Assembly: GCF_050948215.1 (NCBI RefSeq)
Contig: NC_135156.1
Span: 16,305,257-16,369,256, forward strand
DNA from: Halictus rubicundus
Lineage: Eukaryota; Arthropoda; Insecta; Hymenoptera; Halictidae
DNA: 64,000 nucleotides
Direction: 5' to 3'
Shown here: positions 33,429 through 43,259 of the stretch, one piece after another
Layout: every line of letters starts with the position of its first letter
How positions within the stretch are numbered: the first letter of the stretch is position 1
Program-made: the position numbers and the translations under genes
Notes under the pieces: generated by a model
What the model saw: only the letters and a program-made list of their open reading frames with translations
Told to the model about the DNA's origin: nothing
Databases searched by the model: none

Positions 33429-33676
33429 CCCTTAGCATTCGAACGGCGACTGCAGGGCGCCACTAACAATTGCTGTGTCGTTATTCAAAATATTTTTTAC
33501 ACTATTAAATTTGTTTGTATATTTAGTAAATTACTAGACACTTCAGTATCGTACGAGTAAATTGCACCATTTTCACATGTGTAACATGAAAAAACAAATA
33601 TGTAGACGAGAAATATTCTAGGTCGGAAGAAATGTTTCGTTTTGGAGTTAAAATAGCTTCGAGTGCAAAGGGTTAA
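33425..33676. mobile_element. Family A TTAA element
   Basis: It starts TTAACCCTTAGCATTCGAAC and ends CTTCGAGTGCAAAGGGTTAA. At 252 bp it is uninterrupted and is the empty-site reference for 30937-31591. Confidence 0.7.
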
Positions 33677-34338
33677 AATTATTGAAAGTAGAAAGTCTAC
33701 CGAATACCTATTTGTTCGAATCGAGGTGAAACATTTTTACTTTGCATAACGATATCCGCAGTCGATCGATAACCCTCCGAAGTTCCAAAGTCCGAAACCA
33801 TTAGCCATTTTAGATAATTACGTGCGCGCAAAAATCGTTCTTGAAGACCCGTGTGAACGATAACGATATCGACTTCGGAAAAAGTATATTTACAAATTAA
33901 TAGTGCACAATTTTACCAACAAAACTACAATATACATACAAACACTCTGGTCGAGAGTTTATAGTCACTTGACGCCTTAATGATTGCCATAAAATTAGCA
34001 GCACCGATCATCGATCTATTCGTTCGGAGATGAGCTAAGTTACGGTGTGAGGTGAAGAGTTCATTATCAAATAACTGGTAATAGTTATTAATAACTCTAA
34101 TCGTTTGTATGGATGAAATAGACAAGACTTGTTGACAAGACCGCAGTAAACGTGTTAACAATATACGGACGGACAATAATATACTATCCGATGAATGTTC
34201 CTGGCCTGTTCTTTTCACATTCTTGACATTATGGAAATGTTGTCTGCCAAGTAGTCTCTTAATAAACTTAAAACACGCAACACGTGTTGCAAGAAACACC
34301 ACCGTAACTAGTCGTGTGGTTGCTATAATACAAATCAC
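33677..34338. other. AT-rich, no gene; D-type end
   Basis: A D-type right end (TTTGCATAACGATATCCGCA) lies near 33750. Nothing else is recognised. Confidence 0.4.
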
Positions 34339-34522
34339 TATGTGAGCCGTTCAACGTAAATAAAACTGATAATTATTTGTCTGTTTGTAATCGCCATTAA
34401 ATAAAACAATTATGATATAATTACAGCGTGGCTCGCACAAGCGAAACGCAGCATCCTTCTAATTCCTCATTGTCCAATAATTAACTGTTTCGACTTGCAC
34501 CATTTGCATTGAACGGCTCATA
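34339..34522. mobile_element. Short inverted-repeat element (GAGCCGTTCAA ends)
   Basis: It starts TATGTGAGCCGTTCAACG and ends GCATTGAACGGCTCATA. The ends are 14 bp and share GAGCCGTT with family E. 184 bp, non-coding. Confidence 0.5.
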
Positions 34523-34722
34523 ATACGTCAGTCACGTGTTTCCCAGTTCCATCGTTAGATTTACGGGACCTGTCAACATGGCGGATTCTAAATCTGCTAG
34601 TTTGCAATTATTCCAACGACGCGTTCGTGAAGAATCGTTCAATCGATTTATTTATTTTTCTTCGAGCACAATTTTGTTATTTTTCTCGTAACTGTCCGGC
34701 GGACCGTTCTAATGATTATTAC

Positions 34723-34900
34723 TAGACTCCGGACATTATGCATTTATGACGAAAACGAGTAGGTGCAACCTGAAACAGGTGTTGATACATCATTTTCTCT
34801 GTACCAAAATTATTAGCGAAAAATATGAATTCATATCCAGCTCCTGTGTCTTGCGATCGACACAGAAACTTTTTATTTTGAATAAAGATCCAACCGTGTG
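34723..34900. mobile_element. Decayed family D element
   Basis: It starts TAGACTCCGGACATTATGCA. The right side TTTTTATTTTGAATAAAGAT is followed by a mutated end. Assigned by similarity to 37400-37808. Confidence 0.4.
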
Positions 34901-34959
34901 CCGCCTACATAATCAAGCAACGTAAAATAGTCACTTTCAGCGCTCCGTGAGTCTACTGT

Positions 34960-35174
34960 TTAACACTTTGAACGCCACGTCACCCATATGTGTGTGACGG
35001 AATTATTTGTGCAGGTTTTAAAATGAATTTCTACCTTGATATATTCATTGTACCAAATTTGATTAGGATATCATACAGGTATCATACATATAATTTCTTT
35101 TCGATTTTTATTTCAGTAAATAACTTACTTTTATGGAATTTTTCGTGTTTCTAGTTTGGCGATCAAAATGTTAA
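34960..35174. mobile_element. Family C TTAA element
   Basis: It starts TTAACACTTTGAACGCCACG and ends AGTTTGGCGATCAAAATGTTAA. At 215 bp it is uninterrupted. It contains the hairpin-prone GTCACCCATATGTGTGTGAC near the left end. Confidence 0.65.
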
Positions 35175-35803
35175 AAGTTGGAACGGTATCCAACGGATTG
35201 CCCTAATCAGCGTAGTTTGCCGACCGGGTTGGTAGTTTCGCTCGCGGCGTCGGGAGCCGAAAAGATGGCAGAGTGGGCTTGCGTTATGGGAGCCAAGAAG
35301 GAAACTCGATTCTCTCCACCCCGTACGGTCCCGAACCGCTTGGACGTGTTGCACGCCGACGCAGTGGTTCGCATAGTTTCAACTATGCGTCCGGCGTGTT
35401 TTCAGTCGGCGATCGTACCCGTGTACCCGGGTACAGACCCACCTGTTGCGACGACCCGCCTCGACCCGCGCCGTTCGAGGAACGGTGTCCTCGAATGATC
35501 GGTTAGGGTGCCTCGGGGACGCGAATCCGTGTGCCACGGCTCCGCGCAGTCCCCGAGCGGGTTCTCGAGCAACAGTTTGCCCGACCTACACACCGACATT
35601 CGTCCGCTAATAATACCGACAAGCGTTCGCGACGCCGCGGCCACTCTCGAACAACGCGAAACGCGAAAACGACGCGTCGCGACGCGGAGGGACGCACGGT
35701 GACGAGAAACGGAAGCGCTAGAAACGATTCCCTCGATGGACACCCGTTGCAAACGCTGCCAAACATCCTAAGCAGATTTACGGTGCTCCCTCGGACAATT
35801 TTA
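35175..35803. other. CpG-rich patch, no recognised gene
   Basis: Mixed open frames on both strands, none resembling a known protein. Confidence 0.4.
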
Positions 35804-36876
35804 TAACGAGTAATTTCACTTTATTTCCTGAAAACTTTCTTGCGAAGAATAAAACAAATCATTTAATTTTATTTTGATTTTTCCAACCCGATATCACGCG
35901 AAGGAAATTTTCAGGAAATAAAGTAGTTTAGTAGTTTAATTTTCTTACAAAGAATAAAAATCATTTAATTTTCTTTTTATTTTTCTAACCTGATATCACG
36001 CGAAGAAAATTTTCAGGAAATAAAGTAGTTTAGTAGTTTAATTTTCTTACAAAGGATAAAACAAATCATTTAATTTTCTTTCTATTTTTATAACCTGATA
36101 TCACGCGAAGAAAATTTTCAGGAAATAAAGTACTTTAGTATTTTAATTTTCTTACAAAGAATAAAAATCATTTAATTTTCTTTTTATTTTTCTAACCTGA
36201 TATCACGCGAAGAAAAGTTTCAGGAAATAAAGTAGTTTAGTAGTTTAATTTTCTTACAAAGAATAAAAATCATTTAATTTTCTTTTTATTTTTCCAACCC
36301 GATATCACGCGAAGGAAATGTTCAGGAAATAAAGTAGTTTAGTAGTTTAATTTTCTTACAAAGAATAAAAATCATTTAATTTTCTTTTTATTTTTCTAAC
36401 CTGATATCACGCGAAGGAAATTTTTCAGGAAATAAAGTAGTTTAGTAGCTCAATTTTCTTACAAAGAATAAAAAAAAGTAATTTAATTTTCTTTCTATTT
36501 TTCTAACCTGATATTACGCGAAGGAAATTTTTTAGGAAATAAAGTAGATTAGTAGTTTAGTTTTCTTACAAAGAATAAAAAAAATCATTTAATTTTCTTT
36601 CTATTTTTCTAACCTGATATCACGCGAAGAAAATTTTCAGGAAATAAAGTAGTTTAGTAGCTCAATTTTCTTACAAAGAATAAAAAAAAGTAATTTAATT
36701 TTCTTTCTATTTTTCTAACCTGATATTACGCGAAGGAAATTTTTCAGGAAATAAAGTAGATTAGTAGTTTAATTTTCTTACAAAGAATAAAAAAAATCAT
36801 TTAATTTTCTTTCTATTTTTCTAACCTGATATCACGCGAAGAAAATTTTCAGGAAATAAAGTGAAATTACTCGTTA
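35804..36876. repeat. Tandem repeat array (about 10 x 103 bp) enclosed by terminal inverted repeats
   Basis: A unit of about 102-108 bp containing CTAACCTGATATCACGCGAA and CAGGAAATAAAGTAGTTTAG recurs about ten times (GATATCACGCG near 35890, 35993, 36097, 36199 and on to 36829). The array is bounded by TAACGAGTAATTTCACTTTA on the left and its inverse TAAAGTGAAATTACTCGTTA on the right, each running into CAGGAAATAAAG or its complement. So this is not a simple satellite but a TIR-delimited element with an expanded interior. Non-coding. Confidence 0.85.
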
Positions 36877-37399
36877 ATTATTAGGTTTAGGGCTAATGAA
36901 GGTCAATACTTTCTTACTCAGAATTCGACATTCTCCGATATTTTGGTATAAAAAATATAGTATTTCATTTAAAAACACAAAGTCGACCTTCAAATCTCCG
37001 AAACACTTCCACCTGTAAAAAAAAATAAATACACTAAATTGTGTAGCCCTTCAGACCATGCAATTTCTGTATACAAAACTTTTCCGTGCAACGCATCCTT
37101 TGGAAGTTATATAGGTGTGCAAGTTGCGTGGACCACCCTGTATATATTGAAATATTTCGCGGCTCGTTTCGAGCATGCTCGACATAACTGCTCCCGATAA
37201 TGTAATATTTCATGCGAGTGGACACTGTCGTCGGAATCAGCACTCTTGAGTTGACGTATTATCTACCGTAAATCATTTCTTAAGTTTTGATAGGCTTCCT
37301 AAAGTTTGATAGATGTTTTAACGTTACCGGAGTTTCACAATTATTGAGACTGTGAAGATACGTCTCTGGACGATTGCTGTATTTGCTTAATTTATAAAC
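36877..37399. other. AT-rich, nothing supported
   Basis: No gene or clear repeat is identified. CCACCCTGTATATAT at 37132 resembles a foldback terminus like the one at 31518. Confidence 0.35.
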
Positions 37400-37808
37400 A
37401 GACTGCGGATTCTATGACAAAGATTGGTAGGTGTAATTTTAAGTAGCACAAGTATTCGAAAAATTTCAACATACTGTCATATTATTTTCAATCTGCCAAC
37501 ACTGGAGTTACCGTACGAGTCAAAATGACTTGCTCCTAATATTTTCTTTCAGAAATATTGAAATTATAAATATGTGTTCATCAGAAAATTTGTCAATAAA
37601 CTTCTCTATCGAAGTAGAGATTTAAACAGAACTGGTACGAAATCTAAACAAATGCAATTTTGTCGTTATTATAACGCAATGTGTGCCAGTTACATTTACT
37701 GCTTGGCAGTTCTAGTGGTAAACATAATAAGAAAGAAAATAAATGTCTATTTCAGTTCGTTGCAATTCAGATAAAAAGTTTTTATTTTGCATAAAGATCC
37801 GCAGTCTA
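37400..37808. mobile_element. Family D element with nested B-like element
   Basis: The left end is CAGACTGCGGATTCTATGAC and the right end TTTTGCATAAAGATCCGCAG followed by TCTA. It contains a B-like element at about 37494-37722 (CACTGGAGTTACCGTACGAG ... CAGTTCTAGTGGTAAA, with GTCAAAATGACT). Confidence 0.55.
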
Positions 37809-38050
37809 TTTATAGAAGAATTACGTGCAATGACTCGGTAAATACCGTCTTGTTGCCTTCTCAAAGCCAATACAAATTAATCGCGTTCAGTGCTCGGTAG
37901 TGTTAATATATAGCAACAGAAAATATTCAACAGCAACAGAAACTTCAAGCATAAACAACTCCCTCTAATAACGTAACATATTCACTTCGTTTGCGATTAT
38001 TATGTCAAAGATTTTTAAGCTTCCATTTGGCGCAACAGGGTTTTTGAAAA

Positions 38051-38262
38051 TTAACACTTTGAGTGCCGCATCTCCCAAAAATGGGATTGTTTCTTCAGAT
38101 TTGAAAATTTACTTGGTGTAACGCGTCCTATCTTTTCAATTCTTATTTCAGTAAATCAATTGCTTTGATTTTATGAAATTTTTGAGGTTGACACCGACAT
38201 GCATCATCGGTGGTATAATAATCGTGGTCGATTTCAATCTGACGTTGTCGCGAACGTGTTAA
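38051..38262. mobile_element. Family C TTAA element
   Basis: It starts TTAACACTTTGAGTGCCGCA and ends TTGTCGCGAACGTGTTAA. 212 bp, uninterrupted. Confidence 0.55.
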
Positions 38263-38861
38263 ATGGGATTCGGCATGTAGCATGGCATTTTTATGGGACT
38301 CTCGAAGGGGGGGGGGGGGGGCAGTTAGAGTGACACAGAATTTTGCGTGTCGCAGCGAATAAGAGTAGAAAAGCGAATGCTAATCCGTTCGTGCGATCCA
38401 ATTCCTTGGAAATTGCTGCTGCATGCGACAAACTTCGTAGAGGGATCGAGCGATCGATGTATCTTTGCGAGCCGCGTAATTACAGTTCCACACTCGATCC
38501 GGTAAAAGTATGCGTTGGTAGAATGCGGGAGAGAGTAGCCTAACATGAGCCTGGCGTTCACGTCGAGCAACAATCTATCTTGAAAAGAAAATACATACTT
38601 GCAGCATTATTCAGAATTATACTATGGGTTTGGTTTAACAATGTGTCCCGGACAGACTGCGGATCTTTATGTAAAATAAAAATTGTTGGCACCAACTGTG
38701 AGAAACGGTAACCATATCGACCTCCCTTTTCTTCTTTAACCTCTTAACTTAACAATTATTTTGTAAAAGTGCGTATTATATTTTACATTGTAATACCCGA
38801 GCATTCTCGGGCTTTTAAGTCAAGAGGTTAACAATCTCAACGAGTCGACCACGGTATGTTA
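38263..38861. other. No gene; G-run and D-type end
   Basis: A G-run lies at 38309-38321. A single D-type end (GACTGCGGATCTTTATGTAA) is at 38653. At 38742-38830, CCTCTTAACTTAA and TTAAGTCAAGAGGTTAA suggest another short TTAA element. Confidence 0.4.
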
Positions 38862-39077
38862 TTAGGTGTACAAATTAATTCGTGGCTCCCAGAATTAATC
38901 AATTGTAACTTCATTTTCGCGTTCGAATCATTCAACAACCGTTATAACAATTGTAGATGGAGTGCATTTGCATGGTCAGCGGTGGAAGTTGTTTTGGAGA
39001 ACGTCCCTCAGTTGTTTGTAAATAAAAGAAAAAATAAATTCACGAAGTGGGGCCTGCGAGTTACTTCGTACACCTAA
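38862..39077. mobile_element. Mariner-like MITE (TTAGGTGTAC ends)
   Basis: It starts TTAGGTGTACAAATTAATTC and ends AGTTACTTCGTACACCTAA. TTAGGTNNNN is typical of mariner termini. 216 bp, no catalytic motifs. A fragment of the same family is near 16166. Confidence 0.6.
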
Positions 39078-40275
39078 TGTTTAAATATTTTTACTGTTTT
39101 GAATTGCTCCACCTCGTTTCTGTCATAAATGCATAAAGTTTGAGACACATTCATAGTGCTGTCAGCGCTTTCAACCGATCGACCATGAATTGTGAATTAG
39201 ATCCATAGCTGGCCGAACGAATTTATACTAAACGAAAGGGTCTTGCTTCATTTTCCTCCGGACTTCGATTTCGCGTTTGCTCTAATCTCGTCGACACATA
39301 AAGACCCTAACGAAAGTACATACGTTCTAAGCGTGTAAGAATTCGAGACGAGCGTACAAAATTTCTGAAGAAAGAGGATCCTCCGAGGGACCATTCGTGG
39401 AAGAAGAACGAGAGGGACGGTCGCGCGGTAAAATTTTTCGTGTAATTGATAACTAGGCAGGGTTTAAACGCGTACATCCGGACAACGCTTTTTGTGGCAA
39501 TTACTCTAATCAATGTGGGCCTTAATTGTCTCCTTCGTTGGCAGCGGACGGCGTCGGGACGCAACGAGACGAGACGAGACGAGACGAGACGAGACGGGAG
39601 AAAAACGGTACTCGAAACGAAAACCGCTAGAGAGAGAATCTCGCGATACGTGTATCCCGAAGCCGACGATCCCATTTTCGGAGCAGAGGTTTCGCGGTTC
39701 TCGGTATCGACGGCCCGAAGGATAAAGGGAGAAGAGCGAAGCACGCGCGTCGGAGAACGGCCCTCCTTCGATTAACCTTGGACTTGACTCGAAGGAATGC
39801 AGCGTGCAGTGACCTCTGGTCGTTCGCTAACTCGATGCTCGTCCATTCTCTTTCGCGATCGCTACCATCGGCCAGCCATTTTGGACCCATTTTCGCCTCT
39901 CCCCAACGTGAGCCGTGAACACACGCGCGCGCACACACACGTGCGCGCTCAGAGAAAGATAGAGAGCGAGGAATAGGTGTAGAGAGAAAGAGAGAGAAGC
40001 AACGCAGCACCGTTCGATCATCGAAATCGCTGAACCGATTCTCTGTTCTGTTTCAGAAGACGTGGGCTATAGAAGCGTCGAGATCGCGTCCGCGTTCACG
40101 CATTTGCCGCAAAAGGGTGAGTCAAGCGGAAAACCGCGTTCGAAGCGTTGCACGGCGCGTTGATAAGCCCGTTTTCTCCACGAAATTCCGAGCTGCTCGA
40201 AAATTATAGGCTAAGAAAGTTGAAAGCTGTACGAGTACATGACGATCGTACGAGGAAGAATGGAAATGATCGAGC
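39078..40275. other. CpG-rich upstream region
   Basis: (GAGAC)n lies at 39568-39597, and GA/CA-rich tracts at 39920-40000. No protein-like ORF. It may contain 5' untranslated exons or promoters of the HDAC4 gene, but no splice evidence is decisive. Confidence 0.35.
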
Positions 40276-41278
40276 GAGACAATTTTTCGTTTCGCGAAGT
40301 CATTTCTTAACAAGTAGAAGAGAGCTGCTTAACGAGTCGAGGGAAGAGAGCGCGATGCTACTAATACCGATTTAATAACAATTTCGATGCTAACTTTTGC
40401 AAGACAATTTTTCGTTTCGCGAAGTCATTCCGTGACAAGTAGAAGAGAGCTGTTTAACGAGTCGAGGGAAGAGGGCGCGATGCAACTAACACTAATTTAA
40501 TGACAATTTCGATGCTAACATCTGCAAGACAATTTTTCGTTTCGCGAAGTCATTTCTTAACAAGTAGAAGAGAGCTGCTTAACGAGTCGAGGGAAGAGAG
40601 CGCGATGCTACTAATACCGATTTAATAACAATTTCGATGCTAACTTTTGCAAGACAATTTTTCGTTTCGCGAAGTCATTCCGTGACAAGTAGAAGAGAGC
40701 TGTTTAACGAGTCGAGGGAAGAGGGCGCGATGCAACTAACACTAATTTAATGACAATTTCGATGCTAACATCTGCAAGACAATTTTTCGTTTCGCGAAGT
40801 CATTTCTTAACAAGTAGAAGAGAGCTGCTTAACGAGTCGAGGGAAGAGAGCGCGATGCTACTAATACCGATTTAATAACAATTTCGATGCTAACTTTTGC
40901 AAGACAATTTTTCGTTTCGCGAAGTCATTCCGTGACAAGTAGAAGAGAGCTGTTTAACGAGTCGAGGGAAGAGGGCGCGATGCAACTAACACTAATTTAA
41001 TGACAATTTCGATGCTAACATCTGCAAGACAATTTTTCGTTTCGCGAAGTCATTTCGTAACAAGTAGAAGAGAGCTGCTTAACGAGTTGAGAGTAGAGAA
41101 CGCGATGCTACTACTACAATTTAATGAGAATTTCGATGCTAACTTTTGCAAGACAATTTTTCGTTTCACGAAGATATTCCGTATCAAATAGAAGAAGAGA
41201 GCTGCTTAAACGAGTCGAGGGAAGAGAGCGCGATGCTACTAATAACGATTTAATGAGAATTTCGATGCTAACTTTTGC
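40276..41278. repeat. 125-bp tandem repeat with 250-bp higher-order structure, eight monomers
   Basis: AGACAATTTTTCGTTTCGCG recurs at exact 125-bp spacing (C of the motif at 40280, 40405, 40530, 40655, 40780, 40905, 41030, 41155). Two monomer types alternate. Type 1 has CATTTCTTAACAAGTAG and CGATGCTACTAATACCG; type 2 has CATTCCGTGACAAGTAG and CGATGCAACTAACACTA. Copies two units apart are almost identical. No shared ORF spans the units. Confidence 0.9.
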
Positions 41279-42243
41279 TCAAGTCTTATTCCCGTTTTAA
41301 GTCTCCGTTCGTTGAAATTTCGTTTAGGCGTGTCAAGCTCGCGACGCGTCGTGACTAATCCGGTAATGCGGAGAGGGGGTAACCGTGTTCCCCATAGTTC
41401 GAGTGAATTCCCCTGATCTGGCGACACTGTGTCAAGCCGAGTACCCTGATCCGCAATACGTCGAAAGGCTGTCCCGAGCCGTCGCCTTATATCGAAAGAA
41501 ACCGGTAACACCGGAATTGAATCACCAGCCGAAAGAAAGTTCGTCGTTCATAATGCATCACAATGAACGCTAAACGTAAAGTACCCGTCAACGACGGGCT
41601 CTAATCTCTTCAATTCACCATTCTCGACGAAGATGCATCTGCGAAGAATTATTCACTACAGTTACATGTTCAGTGAACAAATGTTACAATACAGATCCCG
41701 AAAACCTAAATAAATTCCTGTTCTTTTCATGGAGTAACGGATAACGGTCGCTTCGAGCTTAAAACCCAGCGTCAACGTGAATTTTGTCCAAGCTTCTCGC
41801 GTTTCCGGTGCGCGTCGGCCTCGCATACGAATCGATGGCAGTTCGTAAAAGTTCTTCGTCGTGGTCGCCGATCTTACCTAACCGCGTCTCCGTTGACCGT
41901 CGTTCGCTCTCGTCGCTCGGGATTCAGGTGTGCGCACTGTGTTTTGTCCGTGATCGATCGCGATCCGGCTCGACCCGCGTGTATCCGCGGCGGGCTGCGC
42001 GACATTTGCTCGCAACCGCGAACACAAACGGGGCCGCAGATAAGGTTCGGCGTGCACGCGCGCTCGCGACGTCTAAGAATAGCCGCGCTATCGAGTCGCG
42101 AGCGACGATCCAGCGACGATAACGATCGCGCGCGCGGACGGGCCCGCGACGGTTTTCGCGGTCGCGTATCCTTTGCGACGCTCGACGCCCGCGCCGAGAT
42201 CAATCTCGCTTCCGCCGCGAGATAGACACGCCACAGCCTAGAA

Positions 42244-42244
<1 letters not shown>
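41279..42244. other. Upstream CpG-rich region of the HDAC4 gene
   Basis: 41345-41440 carries a fragment of the hAT-like family (GTAATGCGGAGAGGGGGTAA). 41770-42235 is a CpG island lacking a convincing ORF. Its position before the GAGA/GATA tract and first coding exon makes it a plausible promoter or 5' UTR region. Confidence 0.35.
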
Positions 42245-42287
<43 letters not shown>

Positions 42288-42315
42288 CAGATAGATGGAG
42301 AGAGAGAGATAGATA

Positions 42316-42353
<38 letters not shown>

Positions 42354-42364
42354 TAGATAGATAG

Positions 42365-42439
<75 letters not shown>

Positions 42440-42598
42440 AAGAGAGATAGATAGATAGATAGATGGAGAGAGAAAGAGAGATAGATAGATAGATAGATAG
42501 AGATAGATAGAGAGGTAGATAGAGAGAGATAGAGAGAGAAAGAGAGATGGATAGATAGATAGATAGAGAGAGAAAGAGAGATAGATAGATAGAGATAG

Positions 42599-42631
<33 letters not shown>

Positions 42632-42935
42632 AAGAAAGAGAGATAGATAGATAGATAGATGGAGAGAGAAAGAGAGATAGATAGATAGATAGATAGAGAT
42701 AGATAGAGAGGTAGATAGAGAGAGATAGAGAGAGAAAGAGAGATGGATAGATAGATAGATAGAGAGAGAAAGAGAGATGGATAGATAGAGATAGATAGAG
42801 AGGTAGATAGAGAAAGAGATACAGAGAGAAAGAGAGATAGATAGATAGATAGATGGAGAGAGAAAGAGAGATAGATAGATAGAGAGAGAAAGAGAGGTAG
42901 ATAGAGAGAGATAGAGAGAGAGAGAAAGAGAGATG

Positions 42936-42966
<31 letters not shown>

Positions 42967-43015
42967 AAAGAGAGATGGATAGATAGATAGATAGATAGAA
43001 AGAGAGAGGGGGGGG
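42245..43015. repeat. GAGA/GATA microsatellite tract, about 770 bp
   Basis: Interleaved (GA)n, (GATA)n, GGTAGATA and GATGGATA blocks. Larger blocks of roughly 100-200 bp also repeat (for example the run ending in GAGAGGTAGATAGAGAGAG near 42510 and 42710). The long ORFs on the minus strand (poly Leu-Ser-Ile-Tyr) are produced by the repeat and are not genes. It ends 80 bp before the first HDAC4 coding exon. Confidence 0.9.
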
Positions 43016-43094
43016 AGAGAGAGAAGGGGGGTGGCGGAGGGGGGATAAGGAGAGCGAAACTCGAGCGATCGGTGGTTGTTGTGTGTGCGCAGAA

Positions 43095-43259
43095 ATGGCC
43101 AGGGACACGCCGGGCTCACCCATGTCTAGACCGCGGGACTTGGTCGGCGGAGTTGGCGGCGCTACGGCCACCTTGACACCCAACGTCTATCACGCCGCCT
43201 CCGGCGATCCAACCACGGCCACCCTCCACGGTCACGCGCTCCAGCAAAAGATACTAGAG
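43095..43259 (+). CDS. HDAC4: HDAC4 coding exon 1
   Basis: Residues 1-55, from MARDTPGSPMSRPRD to GHALQQKILE; donor GAG|GTAACG, phase 0. A weak AG precedes the ATG, so this exon could also be internal to a longer 5' UTR. This part is poorly conserved and is the least certain exon. Confidence 0.7.

Noticed and set aside
35804..36876. Considered as a CRISPR-like array because of regular spacing
   Set aside because: The units are contiguous tandem repeats without unique spacers, in a eukaryotic genome, and bounded by inverted repeats.
42200..43183. 327- and 293-codon minus-strand ORFs rich in Leu, Ser, Ile and Tyr
   Set aside because: Produced entirely by the GAGA/GATA microsatellite. There is no complexity outside the repeat, and the HDAC4 exon is on the other strand.
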